A DNA stretch of 64,000 nt from BNXB01 sp031556375 (GTDB lineage Bacteria; Bacteroidota; Bacteroidia; Bacteroidales; Azobacteroidaceae). Position numbers and translations under genes: made by a program. Positions 9,202 through 18,075 of this stretch are shown here, in pieces; positions within the stretch are counted from its first letter, which is position 1; the number at the start of each line of letters is the position of its first letter. The stretch is taken from positions 1-64,000 of the forward strand of contig JAVBTA010000036.1 of NCBI GenBank assembly GCA_031556375.1, in the 5' to 3' direction. Below the pieces are notes generated by a model. The model saw only the letters and a program-made list of their open reading frames with translations. It was not told the origin of the DNA and did not search any database.

Positions 9202-10736
9202 TATTTTGCAAATGAAACCGAACGGGTTTCACGGATCACAGTGATCTTCACTTGTCCCGGATAAGTCATCTCATCCTGAATTTTCTTAGCAATTTCGTTC
9301 GATAGGTTTTCTGTTTGGACGTCATCGATCTTATCAGCACCAACAATAACACGTAACTCACGGCCAGCCTGGATAGCATAAGTTTTTACAACTCCAGGAT
9401 AAGACATCGCCAATTGCTCGAGGTCATTCAGACGTTTAAGATAAGCTTCTACGATTTCGCGACGTGCTCCCGGGCGAGCTCCGGAGATAGCATCACAAAC
9501 CTGTACGATCGGAGCCAGCAAACTGGTCATTTCCGTCTCATCGTGGTGAGCGCCGATAGCGTTGCAGATATCGGGTTTTTCTTTAAATTTCTCGGCAAGT
9601 TTCATACCCAATATTGCGTGTGGCAATTCCGGTTCGTCATCCGGCACTTTACCTATATCGTGTAATAATCCTGCTCTTTTTGCTTTTTTCGGGTTCAAAC
9701 CTAATTCAGAAGCCATAATAGCACACAAATTGGCAGTTTCACGAGAGTGTTGCAGTAGATTCTGCCCATAAGAGGAGCGGTATTTCATCCGTCCGATCAT
9801 ACGGATCAACTCAGGATGCAAACCATGAATACCCAAATCGATTGTTGTACGTTTACCTGTTTCAATAATTTCTTCTTCAACTTGTTTGCGGACTTTATTC
9901 ACAACCTCCTCAATACGAGCCGGGTGGATACGTCCGTCCTGAACCAGTTGATGTAAAGCTAAACGAGCAACTTCGCGGCGAACAGGGTCAAAACCCGACA
10001 GGATAATTGCTTCCGGGGTATCATCAACAATAATTTCAATACCTGTGGCAGCTTCCAATGCGCGGATATTACGTCCTTCACGACCGATAATACGTCCTTT
10101 GATTTCATCCGATTCGATATGAAAGACAGTGATTGCATTTTCGATTGCAGTTTCCGTAGCCACGCGTTGAATAGACTGAACCACAATCTTTTTGGCCTCT
10201 TTATTTGCTGTCATCTTAGCCTCTTCCATAATCTCATTGATATAGGCAGATGCTTGTGTTTTGGCTTCCTCTTTCAACGATTCGGCCATACGTTCTTTAG
10301 CTTCTTCAGCCGACAATCCGGAAAGGGCTTCCAAACGTTCTATTTCGAGTCTATGAATTTTATCCAGTTCTTGTTTTTTCTTGTCTATAACCTCCAATTG
10401 AGCTTCCATGTTTTCGCGAACTACTTCCGCTTCGTTTTTCTTCTTTTGGAGTTCTTCCTGCTTTTGATTCAACACCAATTCACGTTGTTTCAATTTTGCT
10501 TCCTGAGATTGTATTTTTGAGTTTTTAGCGCTCACCTGTTTTTCCAGATCGGCTTTCAATCCTAAAAATTTCTCTTTGACTTCCAGCAATTTATCTTTTT
10601 TTATTGTTTCAGCCTCTTTTTCGGCTTCTTCAATGATTTTCCGGCTTTTTGATTTGGTAACCGTATTACCTGCTATCCAGGCCGCGGCACCTCCCACAAT
10701 CAACCCGATTACTCCGATTATTATAGTTGTTCCCAT
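9201..10736 (-). CDS. rny: Ribonuclease Y
   Basis: A 511-residue membrane-anchored endoribonuclease that starts mRNA decay. Layout: N-terminal membrane helix (about 3-22), a long charged coiled coil (25-195), a KH domain with the G-R-E-G-R-N-I-R-A-L-E loop (about 205-265), and an HD domain with R-x-x-x-N-L-L-Q-H-S and H-D-I-G-K (about 325-420) that binds the catalytic metals. The length and domain order are standard. It lies downstream of zapA and a candidate structured RNA and directly upstream of hisH. Confidence 0.97.
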   Translation of the reverse strand: MGTTIIIGVIGLIVGGAAAWIAGNTVTKSKSRKIIEEAEKEAETIKKDKLLEVKEKFLGLKADLEKQVSAKNSKIQSQEAKLKQRELVLNQKQEELQKKKNEAEVVRENMEAQLEVIDKKKQELDKIHRLEIERLEALSGLSAEEAKERMAESLKEEAKTQASAYINEIMEEAKMTANKEAKKIVVQSIQRVATETAIENAITVFHIESDEIKGRIIGREGRNIRALEAATGIEIIVDDTPEAIILSGFDPVRREVARLALHQLVQDGRIHPARIEEVVNKVRKQVEEEIIETGKRTTIDLGIHGLHPELIRMIGRMKYRSSYGQNLLQHSRETANLCAIMASELGLNPKKAKRAGLLHDIGKVPDDEPELPHAILGMKLAEKFKEKPDICNAIGAHHDETEMTSLLAPIVQVCDAISGARPGARREIVEAYLKRLNDLEQLAMSYPGVVKTYAIQAGRELRVIVGADKIDDVQTENLSNEIAKKIQDEMTYPGQVKITVIRETRSVSFAK

Positions 10737-10779
10737 ATAAAATTATTCTTTATAAATTTTTTTAGTTCTGTTGTTTAAA

Positions 10780-10850
10780 AATAAAACGCACCATCCAAGA
10801 CCTGCCTCAACCCTTATTTTTTGAGACTCCCTTAGTAGCGCGCGTGAAAT
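10780..10850 (-). ncRNA. Candidate structured RNA between zapA and rny (possibly 6S-like)
   Basis: The 129 bp gap between zapA and rny holds a nested fold on the coding strand. An outer stem pairs 10840-10845 with 10786-10791 (ACGCGC with GTGCGT, one G-U pair). An inner hairpin pairs 10821-10827 with 10804-10810 (GTCTCAA with TTGAGGC). A T-rich run follows the outer stem, as in a terminator. In gammaproteobacteria 6S RNA also lies beside zapA, which makes 6S a reasonable guess. It could equally be a leader or terminator for rny. Confidence 0.35.
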
Positions 10851-10865
10851 AAGTCGAAACGATTA

Positions 10866-11162
10866 TCAACCGTTTTTCCGGATAAATTCTATTAACTCGG
10901 AATTCAGCTTGTCCAATTCTTCAAATACAGGCTCAATATCTTCATTTTTTTCCGTTTTAACGGATTTCAAAGAAAAATCAAGAGCTGCCATAATCAATAA
11001 ATCATTCATCTCCGGGCCCTTAGGGAACTTAGAGTTATATCGATCTATTTTATCATTTAATTGCCGTACAGCAATCCGGTAAAGTTGTTCTTCGCTTCTT
11101 TTACATCGGATTCTGAAAACCTTACCATGGATATTGACTTGTATTCCAAATTCATCGTTCAT
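10866..11162 (-). CDS. zapA: Cell division protein ZapA-like
   Basis: A 98-residue protein with the ZapA layout: an N-terminal beta region (I-Q-V-N-I-H-G-K-V-F-R-I-R-C) followed by E-E-Q-L-Y-R-I-A-V-R-Q-L-N-D-K-I and a C-terminal helix. ZapA cross-links FtsZ filaments at the division site. It lies 11 bp downstream of a small coiled-coil gene that could supply a ZapB-like partner. Assignment is by length, pattern and gene context. Confidence 0.85.
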   Translation of the reverse strand: MNDEFGIQVNIHGKVFRIRCKRSEEQLYRIAVRQLNDKIDRYNSKFPKGPEMNDLLIMAALDFSLKSVKTEKNEDIEPVFEELDKLNSELIEFIRKNG

Positions 11163-11173
11163 TGCATTGATCT

Positions 11174-11467
11174 TTATTCATTGAGTAAAGCGATGCATTT
11201 TTCGACCTCTCGCACTAATTTCGACAACCTCTGCTTGGCTCCTTTAAAGTCATCCTGCCGGACTGCTATAATTCTTGCCATTTTCAGGTTATCGTACTTG
11301 GCTTTCAATAACTTTATATCTTCAGATGCCTGAAGTAATTGCTCATTTTTTTCGGTCACTTGTTGCTTCAGTTCGTCATTTTCCAGTTTAAGTGTCTCAT
11401 ACATAAACATTAATTGCCGAACCCGTGCTTCAAATTCCGTCAACGTTTTCTTCTGAGCATCAGTCAT
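11174..11467 (-). CDS. Small coiled-coil protein, ZapB-like
   Basis: A 97-residue protein that is almost wholly a predicted coiled coil (heptads across residues 5-65, for example L-E-N-D-E-L-K-Q-Q-V-T-E-K-N-E-Q-L). There is no signal peptide or membrane helix. Sitting directly upstream of zapA, it is a candidate ZapB-type divisome factor, but coiled coils are too plain for a firm call. A good promoter (TTTG, 19 bp, TATTTTTG) lies 20-50 bp upstream, so this gene probably heads the zapA-rny-his transcript. Confidence 0.75.
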   Translation of the reverse strand: MTDAQKKTLTEFEARVRQLMFMYETLKLENDELKQQVTEKNEQLLQASEDIKLLKAKYDNLKMARIIAVRQDDFKGAKQRLSKLVREVEKCIALLNE

Positions 11468-11485
11468 AATAAGCCAAATTGCTCA

Positions 11486-11516
11486 CAAAAATAAGAAATT
11501 GTTAACACGAAACAAA
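11486..11516 (-). promoter_or_regulatory. Bacteroidetes-type promoter for the zapB-like/zapA/rny run
   Basis: On the minus strand TTTG (11513-11516) is followed after 19 bp by TATTTTTG (11486-11493), matching the TTTG / TAnnTTTG consensus of the Bacteroidetes primary sigma factor. The predicted start falls about ten bases before the ATG at 11467, so the leader would be very short. Confidence 0.6.
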
Positions 11517-11576
11517 ATAAACTTCACAATTTTTTAATTTTGTTCCTGTCAACTGATTATTATTCCAATTAAAAAA

Positions 11577-12893
11577 TCATATTCTTCCGATGGAATAATA
11601 ATCAAATCCATAATCTGCGAGATCCGATTTTTCGTATATATTCCGTCCATCGAGAACGACAGGCGATTTCATCAATTTCTTGATAGTGTTCCATGCCGGC
11701 AAACGGAATTCTTTCCATTCTGTCACAACAATAAGCGCATCCGCTTCATCTACGGCATTGTAAATATCATTTGCTGTTTGTATTTTAGTTCCAAGCCGGC
11801 GTGCAGCTTCCGGCATAGCAACCGGGTCATAAGCCACGACACTTCCGCCTGCAGCTAATATTTTATCAATCAACACCAGGGATGTAGCTTCGCGCATATC
11901 ATCGGTTTCAGGCTTGAAAGCCAATCCCCAGAGCGCAATACGTTTTCCCTGTAGTTGTCCGTTAAAATGTTTCTTCAGTTTATTGAATAAAACTTCTTTC
12001 TGCGTATCATTAACTTCCTCTACGGCTTTCAACACTCGCATGGTATACCCTTTAGTCTCCGCTGTTTTGATCAATGATTTAATATCTTTCGGGAAACAAC
12101 TTCCTCCATATCCGCAACCGGGATAAAGGAATTTACTTCCGATACGGGCATCCGAACCAATACCTTTACGAACCATATTCACATCTGCACCGACGATCTC
12201 ACACAGGTTTGCCACATCATTAATAAAGCTGATACGGGTTGCCAGCATTGCATTTGCTGCATATTTGGTCATTTCCGCGGAAGGAATATCCATAAATAGC
12301 ACCCGGAAATTATTCAGTAAAAACGGACGATAAAGACGAGTCATCAGTTTTTGTGCTTTCTCCGAATCAATTCCCACCACTACCCTATCAGGACTCATAA
12401 AATCCTTAATAGCCGCACCTTCTTTCAGGAACTCCGGGTTTGAAGCCACATCAAACGGGATTTTCACTCCTCTTCTATCCAGTTCGGATTGAATTGTTTC
12501 TTTTACAAGTACAGCCGTTCCAACCGGAACCGTACTTTTATTTACAACCAAAGTATAATTATTTATCGACTGGCCAATAGTTTTAGCCACATCGACAACG
12601 TATCTCAGATCCGTACTTCCATCTTCATCGGGCGGGGTACCTACTGCACAGAAAACGATTTCCACGCCATCCAATACAGATTTCAGATCTGTCGTGAAGT
12701 TTAACCTTCCGGCTTTATGGTTACGAAGCACCATCTCTTCTAAACCGGGTTCGTAAATAGGGATAATACCCTGTTTTAAGTTCTCTATTTTTTGTTTATC
12801 TATATCGACACAAATTACGTCTGTACCCATTTCAGCAAAACATGTTCCACTGACAAGACCGACATAACCTGTTCCCACTATCGCTATTTTCAT
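11577..12893 (-). CDS. ugd: UDP-glucose/GDP-mannose 6-dehydrogenase
   Basis: A 438-residue NAD-dependent dehydrogenase that oxidises a nucleotide sugar twice to the uronate. It starts with the Rossmann motif G-T-G-Y-V-G-L-V-S-G, has S-N-P-E-F-L-K-E-G, the R-I-S-F-I-N-D central-domain segment, the catalytic cysteine in G-C-G-Y-G-G-S-C-F-P-K-D near residue 260, and a complete C-terminal UDP-binding domain. The product feeds capsule or polysaccharide synthesis. UDP-glucose is the likeliest substrate; UDP-HexNAc cannot be excluded. It appears monocistronic, with its own promoter box. Confidence 0.93.
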   Translation of the reverse strand: MKIAIVGTGYVGLVSGTCFAEMGTDVICVDIDKQKIENLKQGIIPIYEPGLEEMVLRNHKAGRLNFTTDLKSVLDGVEIVFCAVGTPPDEDGSTDLRYVVDVAKTIGQSINNYTLVVNKSTVPVGTAVLVKETIQSELDRRGVKIPFDVASNPEFLKEGAAIKDFMSPDRVVVGIDSEKAQKLMTRLYRPFLLNNFRVLFMDIPSAEMTKYAANAMLATRISFINDVANLCEIVGADVNMVRKGIGSDARIGSKFLYPGCGYGGSCFPKDIKSLIKTAETKGYTMRVLKAVEEVNDTQKEVLFNKLKKHFNGQLQGKRIALWGLAFKPETDDMREATSLVLIDKILAAGGSVVAYDPVAMPEAARRLGTKIQTANDIYNAVDEADALIVVTEWKEFRLPAWNTIKKLMKSPVVLDGRNIYEKSDLADYGFDYYSIGRI

Positions 12894-12915
12894 ATTATTG
12901 TTTCTATTTATGGAA

Positions 12916-12945
12916 CAAATTTACAAATTATATGCTTAAAACAAA
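12916..12945 (-). promoter_or_regulatory. Promoter for ugd
   Basis: On the minus strand TAAATTTG (12916-12923) fits the TAnnTTTG -7 box and lies 22-30 bp before the ATG. A TTTG (12942-12945) is 18 bp upstream, slightly short of the usual 19-21. Confidence 0.5.
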
Positions 12946-12993
12946 AAATGAGGAGTAAGGTTTTGTTTGAAATTTATTCTAATTAGTCTACAA

Positions 12994-14109
12994 CTACGGC
13001 AAATCAAAATAAACAATCTCAGGATCAGGCTTTGGCTTTATAGCATACAATCGGTTTCTCTTACTATCGTATCCCAATTCTGTCACCATACAGTCAAGCT
13101 TATATTTTTGAATAGGCTTTCCATTCCAGTCAAATACTAGCAATAGATCTGCTTTACTTGACAAATATGCCGAGATATCACTATCTGAAGCGCCTTTCGG
13201 GTAGCATTCATACAGAAGAAAAATTTTATCGACAGAGGTTACTAAGTAGACCAAACGCCCTTTACCATTAGTAAATTTCTCTTCCTTTGTGTTTTGTTTT
13301 AACTTTACACTTCCCGGTATGTATTGTGGAATTGTTGTATAATTCCCATAAGCTAACGTCATAGAGTCTTCTACAATATTAAAAATCTCAAACATTTCAC
13401 TTTCCATTGACATATAAATAACTTTATCAAGTTCTGAATTATAATTAAAATAACCGGAATATGCCTGATTTCTAAAAAAAGGTTCTGCATCTTTATGTAT
13501 ATCTGAGTCTGGAAAATCTCCAACATTCATTTTCGTTTGTTTTTCCAAATCAAATAATGTAAAACGTTTCCCTTTATTATTTCCAAATCCTAAAAATAAA
13601 GTTTTACTTAATTGTAGCATATTAGCATAAAAACCATCAATGGAATTATCTGCTTTAAGCATAGATTTATTATCAGCAAATAAATCTATAGAAAACGGAT
13701 CTGGATCATTAAAAATACTTTCATACGAAAAAAAATTCATTCTTTGCAATGCTCCATCCCATGCATTTATTCCTGTATTATTATAATTCTTGTAATAATT
13801 TAAAATGCCTATATATTCTCCGGGACCATTGCCTTTGTTGCACCAACTTTTGACAACTGCATTACTATTTAAATCGACCAATGATAATAATTTTGAAGTT
13901 TTACGAGCCCTTACAATCATAAACTCATTTTCTATTTCTATACGTCCGGGAGATAAGAGCATAGCTGAATCGTCTTTAAGACTGAGCTTTTTATGCGATA
14001 GTGAGATGGACTCCCCATCAAACAATTCAACAACACTCACAATCTTATTCTCTCTACATGCATATAAAGAAATTAATAACAATAATAATATTTTACTTTT
14101 AGCTTTCAT
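12994..14109 (-). CDS. 6-bladed beta-propeller lipoprotein, BF3164-like
   Basis: A 371-residue lipoprotein with signal peptide and lipobox L-Y-A-C (Cys about residue 18). The ATG at 14109 is chosen because the longer reading begins with TTG. It carries the family's blade motif G-N-G-P-G-E-Y, repeated strands of the D-L-x-x-x-x-x-x-x-W type, and a C-terminal P-D-P-E-I-V-Y-F-D-L-P. These TolB-like 6-bladed propellers are common surface or periplasmic lipoproteins in Bacteroidales; their ligands are not known to me. It lies downstream of an NVEALA peptide gene and is close kin to the 34122-35279 and 31182-31600 copies. Confidence 0.85.
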   Translation of the reverse strand: MKAKSKILLLLLISLYACRENKIVSVVELFDGESISLSHKKLSLKDDSAMLLSPGRIEIENEFMIVRARKTSKLLSLVDLNSNAVVKSWCNKGNGPGEYIGILNYYKNYNNTGINAWDGALQRMNFFSYESIFNDPDPFSIDLFADNKSMLKADNSIDGFYANMLQLSKTLFLGFGNNKGKRFTLFDLEKQTKMNVGDFPDSDIHKDAEPFFRNQAYSGYFNYNSELDKVIYMSMESEMFEIFNIVEDSMTLAYGNYTTIPQYIPGSVKLKQNTKEEKFTNGKGRLVYLVTSVDKIFLLYECYPKGASDSDISAYLSSKADLLLVFDWNGKPIQKYKLDCMVTELGYDSKRNRLYAIKPKPDPEIVYFDLP

Positions 14110-14169
14110 TCTACATACTATTAAACACAAATACACCTGCAAAGAAATTTTATAATAACTAGAAAGGCC

Positions 14170-14248
14170 ATCTCACAATCATCTTTAGCGCAAATTATCT
14201 ATTGTTAATCAAATATTGAATTCTCAAAAGGCTAATTTATTGTGAGAT
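14170..14248. repeat. Inverted repeat between NVEALA and propeller genes
   Basis: A perfect 10-base inverted repeat (ATCTCACAAT at 14170-14179, ATTGTGAGAT at 14239-14248) encloses 59 bases in the 158 bp gap between the NVEALA stop and the propeller start. It could fold in the transcript and lower expression of the propeller relative to the peptide, or be an operator. No promoter box was found inside it. Confidence 0.4.
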
Positions 14249-14267
14249 AACCTCATCTATCTAAATA

Positions 14268-14507
14268 TCAGGCATAGTCCATGTCAAACCATATTTCCTC
14301 ATAATATTCTCCTGGAAATTGCAGGCAACATTTATCTATTCTATCATAACATACAAAGCCTACGATAATTTCCCCTCCCGCTAAAGCTTCAACATTTGCC
14401 ATCGAGACATGAGACGTGATATTTTCTTGTGTGTTCATCTTAACATTCACTCCTACCATTGCAGCAAAAGCTAAAACTGCGACTCCTGCAAAAATTTTTT
14501 TCTTCAT
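14268..14507 (-). CDS. NVEALA family peptide (copy A)
   Basis: A 79-residue exported peptide. Residues 1-24 are a signal-like stretch (M-K-K-K-I-F-A-G-V-A-V-L-A-F-A-A). The family motif N-V-E-A-L-A is at 38-43, followed by G-G-E and a short tail with C53, C60 and C61. NVEALA proteins are a Bacteroidales family without known function. The leader is almost identical in copy B (31591) and in the fused gene at 34122. It sits between a decayed DUF1573 gene and a propeller lipoprotein, the same order as the intact module near 32 kb. Confidence 0.88.
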   Translation of the reverse strand: MKKKIFAGVAVLAFAAMVGVNVKMNTQENITSHVSMANVEALAGGEIIVGFVCYDRIDKCCLQFPGEYYEEIWFDMDYA

Positions 14508-14705
14508 TTTTATTGAATTTTAATTGTTAATTAATTTTTCTTTTTTTTACTGTATTTATCATTTCAACAGCCTAAACCTTTTGGTTCTCAAATTAATTCT
14601 TTATTTTTGCAGCCTCCTTTCTTTTATAGAAGGAACCAGGCGGTTAGGATTGTCTCCCTTTGCATAAGCGACATCTTGCCGCCCTTTTTTGTTCCTTCCT
14701 GTATA
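14508..14705 (-). promoter_or_regulatory. Conserved NVEALA leader region with long stem-loop
   Basis: This non-coding stretch is closely similar to 31855-32052, which lies in the same place upstream of NVEALA copy B. Both contain a two-part stem: 14629-14636 pairs with 14691-14698 (GAAGGAAC with GTTCCTTC) and GGCGG at 14639-14643 pairs with CCGCC at 14679-14683, enclosing about 35 bases. A second part near the gene (AACC-AAAA-GGTT) can form a small hairpin. Conservation outside genes suggests a leader RNA, processing site or attenuator between DUF1573 and NVEALA. Confidence 0.5.
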
Positions 14706-14797
14706 TTATTTTTACTATTTCTTTTATTGATAACTGAAGTTTATCTTCATTGACATTCGTACATCCACAGGAAGATAAAATTTAATTTTTCACTCAT
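14706..14797 (-). pseudogene. DUF1573 lipoprotein gene remnant (module 1)
   Basis: The minus strand keeps the start region of the DUF1573 gene (ATGAGTGAAAAATT at 14797 downwards, like ATGGGTAGAAAATT of the intact gene at 32919). It then jumps to the codons for S-S-C-G-C-T, and then to the gene's end, N-V-N-E-D-K-L-Q-L-S-I-K-E-I-V-K. An extra base puts the start out of frame with the rest. The intact gene is 867 bp; about 90 bp remain. The start-to-SSCGCT junction is the same as in the second remnant at 36617-36721. Confidence 0.75.
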
Positions 14798-14863
14798 CTG
14801 CTTAATTTAAGATTTAAGTTATCCCTTGCAAAAATATAATATTTTTTTTTAAAAAAGCATTTA

Positions 14864-14882
14864 AATTCTCAATGAATTGTCA
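14864..14882. promoter_or_regulatory. Direct-repeat operator upstream of module 1
   Basis: AATTCTCA-ATG-AATTGTCA is a variant of the perfect AATTATCA-ATG-AATTATCA sites at 36788 and 40078. The two half sites are 11 bp apart, one helical turn, as expected for OmpR/PhoB-type regulators. On the minus strand it is followed by a TATTTTTG -7 box (about 14837) leading to the module 1 transcript. It lies 11 bp beyond the stop codon of the RND permease gene. Confidence 0.6.
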
Positions 14883-14892
14883 CTTTTTCCAA

Positions 14893-17800
14893 TTACTCTT
14901 TCTTGGCGACTCCCATAAACAGCGGCAAAAAGCAAAACGAACCGATAAGCGACGTCACCATTCCTCCTATCGTTCCGACTGCCAACGGAAACCAGAAAGC
15001 TTCTTTATACTCTCCAATCATAAATGGGATAAAACCCAGGATAGTAGACACCACAGTTAAGAATATTGGGCTTATTTTGGCATTCCATGCTTTGATATAT
15101 GCTTTTAGATGATTCATTTTTCGTTTCTGAAGAATATTATTGTATTCATTCATGACATAAATATTGGCATTAACAGCGATACCACAGAGCAAGACAAATG
15201 AAGCAAATCCTCCTTGATCAAAATTTAATTTAAAAAGATAGAATGTAAGAAAGATACCGATAAAAGCTATCGGAATCACGAAAATAACCGATAACGGCTG
15301 TTTCAATGAGTTGAATAAAATACTACAGGTAAAATAAATAATCACAAAGATCAGGAGTATCAGCCAGTATTGTTTTGAATTTTCTTTCCCCCATCCCCAC
15401 CTCTGATCTTTATTCTCCATAGTATATCCCATTGGTAATAAGGGCTTAAATTCATCGATATAACGATTTAATACTATTTTCCCTTGTTCGGAAGAACCGA
15501 TATACTCATACTGCAAACCCAGAAGATATTGCTGATCCTCTTTTACAATATTCTGAGATGCCTGTGTTTTTTGAACAGTGGCTAACTCTCCAAGCTTATA
15601 TTCTCTGTTCTTACCTATTCTTCCGGGGACATGCTCCAAGCTCCATACATCATATTCTTCCGACTGACGGGAATTCAAGACAATACGTTCCAGACCATAC
15701 TCACCAGGGAGTTGTCCTGCACCTATCGATTGACCAAACATCAGTTTTAATGAAGCAAATAATTGAATCGGCTGAATATTTTCGCGGGCAAGGCGTTCTC
15801 GATTTAAATCAAACGTAAATTCCTGATAATCATCCTTATACCAGCTGTACTCAGAATTAATCAAAACTTCTTTTATTCTTCTGTGTCCCAGTAATTTTTC
15901 TTTGAATTTCTCTGCCAGTTCATATAGCTCATCATAGTTAAACCCATGCATCAGGACATAATACGAACCTGCCGATTCCGTGACATTATTGCTAAATCCA
16001 TCACCAAGTCCATACACACCCCAGCTACCTCCGCCTAACTCGATAGCCTTACTGATCAATTTGGATTTTAACATATACGGAAAACCTGTTCGTTCGGCTT
16101 CTTTTGTAAAATCAATATTAATACTAGCTCTCCGGGCTCCCTGTACGGACGTCTGGAATTGTTTTACCTCTTTAAACTGGCTGATATAAATCTCCATTTT
16201 TTGTACGAGATTATTCATCTGGGAGACGGTAGATCCATTAGGTAAAGTTGCGGTAACATAAATCGAGGTCTGTTCCCTGTCCTTAAAATAAGACCCTTGA
16301 AAGACTTTCTGAACAAATAGTCTCAATGTTCCGCCCAGATATTTATCAGTATGCGGTTTTATTTTTTCTTTATAAGTTTCAGATCCCAATGTTTTATTAT
16401 AGATTTTAGCCCATTGCGACTCTTCAGTTATTTTCTCGGGTAATAAAAATACCGGCAAACCAAAAGTAAGAATAATCAGAATACATACAGGTACCCGCCA
16501 ACGCCAGGTAAAGCGACAAAAAGCTGAATAAAAATGATTAAACCAAACATTAATACGCTTTCCTGGACTTTTTCTGAATCGCGGAAATTTCAACTTCAGA
16601 AGAGACTTCCTCTTTTTTGATTTACGTCCTGTTATTTTCAGTTTTTCAACTAAAGCCGGCACCAAAAATAAGGCGACAAAAAGAGAGACACTAAGGTTTA
16701 TAATGATTACCCAGGCAAAATCCAATAAATTCAGCCTCACTTTTTCATCCATAAAGAAGATGATTACCAAAGATGCAATTGTTGTAATTGTAGCGGTAAG
16801 TATTGCAAAATATGCATTCCTGTTATGTCGCCGGATAATCTGGTCAGACATAACGATCGTATTGTCAATCACCAGGGTCAATGATATCGTAATCCCGGCT
16901 AATGAATACAACTGCATTTCAAGTCCAAGGAAATAATAAAAAATAACCGCAATTGAGATATTGATGAACAGGGACAGGAAAATAAGTAATAAATACTTTA
17001 CGTTGCGGTAAATAATAAATACAAATAACAGCAGAATAATCAATGTAAGGCTTGTCCGGAAATAAATCTTATCCAATTCTTCCTTTATATACTCAGTAGC
17101 ATCGTATCCGAGGTGTATTTCGTACCCGGCTGGAAAGATCAACTCAATCTCTTTCAATTCACTCTTTATCAATCGACTTAATTCCAATTGGTTTGCATTC
17201 TCATCCGCTTTTATAGAAAGATAAATTGAGTTCAACCCGTTAATCCGGTAATAACTTCTAGCTTCCTGCTCCAAATAACTAACAGTCACTATTTTATCCA
17301 GTGAAATCAATTTCCCGTTGACATTCTTAACCTGAATATTTTCGGGCTTAAAACCAGAATTATTTTCCACATCCGGAACCAGAGCAATCCGGATCCATTG
17401 TGTCTCACCCTCCTGTGTTTCAATCGAAGCTGTACCCAGAAATTCCCGGCTCAAATAATTGTTAATAGCATTCTGAATATCCTGTACCGATAACCCCAAA
17501 GTCTCCAGGGTTTTGTAATCATATTCCACACGCCACTCCATCGGCATAGCGCCGCTGACATCGATCTGATTGACTCCGGGGATTTGTGCCAGTTTGGGTT
17601 TGATATTACTTTCGGTAAACTGCTGAATAACAATCGGATTTGCCGGCGCATTAACCGTATAACTCAAAAACGGACGATTGGCTTTATCATCCGATCGATT
17701 CAACGATATTGTAGGATAACTTGTTCCTTCAGGCAAAAAAGGCCATGTTTGACGTATAATTGTAGATGCTTCAAAACGTGCGGCATCAAGATTAACATGT

Positions 17801-18072
17801 TTATCAAAGCTCACACTGACTTGTCCCCAGCCATTTCCTGATGTAGACGATATCTTCTGTACCCCCTTTATCCGGTTCAGCATAGCTTCCAACCTCGAAG
17901 TAGCTTCCATTTCCACCACTCTCGAAGCATTTCCGGGCAAAGAAAAACTGACATTAATCTGAGGCAGGGCTTGTGAAGGTGATAATTTCACAGGCAAACG
18001 CGGCACCAATGCCAACCCGACTAATGTGAGACAAACAAAAGCTAGTATGATTGAAAATGATGAAACTCTCAT
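14893..18072 (-). CDS. RND efflux permease (second permease of the operon)
   Basis: A 1059-residue inner-membrane RND transporter with the twofold AcrB-like layout: TM1 at residues 5-25, a large periplasmic loop, a TM2-TM6 cluster about 330-470, a second TM (about 525-545), a second loop, and a final cluster about 880-1050. The proton-relay region contains V-I-D-N-T-I-V in TM4. It is the last gene of an adaptor-RND-TolC-RND operon and starts 3 bp after the TolC gene. Sequence is clearly different from the 19635-22727 permease, so the two may form a heteromeric pump or alternative pumps. Confidence 0.92.
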   Translation of the reverse strand: MRVSSFSIILAFVCLTLVGLALVPRLPVKLSPSQALPQINVSFSLPGNASRVVEMEATSRLEAMLNRIKGVQKISSTSGNGWGQVSVSFDKHVNLDAARFEASTIIRQTWPFLPEGTSYPTISLNRSDDKANRPFLSYTVNAPANPIVIQQFTESNIKPKLAQIPGVNQIDVSGAMPMEWRVEYDYKTLETLGLSVQDIQNAINNYLSREFLGTASIETQEGETQWIRIALVPDVENNSGFKPENIQVKNVNGKLISLDKIVTVSYLEQEARSYYRINGLNSIYLSIKADENANQLELSRLIKSELKEIELIFPAGYEIHLGYDATEYIKEELDKIYFRTSLTLIILLLFVFIIYRNVKYLLLIFLSLFINISIAVIFYYFLGLEMQLYSLAGITISLTLVIDNTIVMSDQIIRRHNRNAYFAILTATITTIASLVIIFFMDEKVRLNLLDFAWVIIINLSVSLFVALFLVPALVEKLKITGRKSKKRKSLLKLKFPRFRKSPGKRINVWFNHFYSAFCRFTWRWRVPVCILIILTFGLPVFLLPEKITEESQWAKIYNKTLGSETYKEKIKPHTDKYLGGTLRLFVQKVFQGSYFKDREQTSIYVTATLPNGSTVSQMNNLVQKMEIYISQFKEVKQFQTSVQGARRASINIDFTKEAERTGFPYMLKSKLISKAIELGGGSWGVYGLGDGFSNNVTESAGSYYVLMHGFNYDELYELAEKFKEKLLGHRRIKEVLINSEYSWYKDDYQEFTFDLNRERLARENIQPIQLFASLKLMFGQSIGAGQLPGEYGLERIVLNSRQSEEYDVWSLEHVPGRIGKNREYKLGELATVQKTQASQNIVKEDQQYLLGLQYEYIGSSEQGKIVLNRYIDEFKPLLPMGYTMENKDQRWGWGKENSKQYWLILLIFVIIYFTCSILFNSLKQPLSVIFVIPIAFIGIFLTFYLFKLNFDQGGFASFVLLCGIAVNANIYVMNEYNNILQKRKMNHLKAYIKAWNAKISPIFLTVVSTILGFIPFMIGEYKEAFWFPLAVGTIGGMVTSLIGSFCFLPLFMGVAKKE

Positions 18073-18075
18073 TTC

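Noticed and set aside
10119..10520. 133-codon plus-strand ORF
   Set aside because: It lies wholly antisense to the coiled-coil part of rny; its Phe/Leu-rich composition is what the reverse complement of a Lys/Glu-rich coiled coil gives.
14376..14393. NVEALA-GG in copy A read as a double-glycine site for a C39 exporter
   Set aside because: Copies B and D have ATGE and ADGE at the same place, and the N terminus is a Sec-type signal, unlike GG leaders. The C39 exporter belongs to the 61174 peptide instead.
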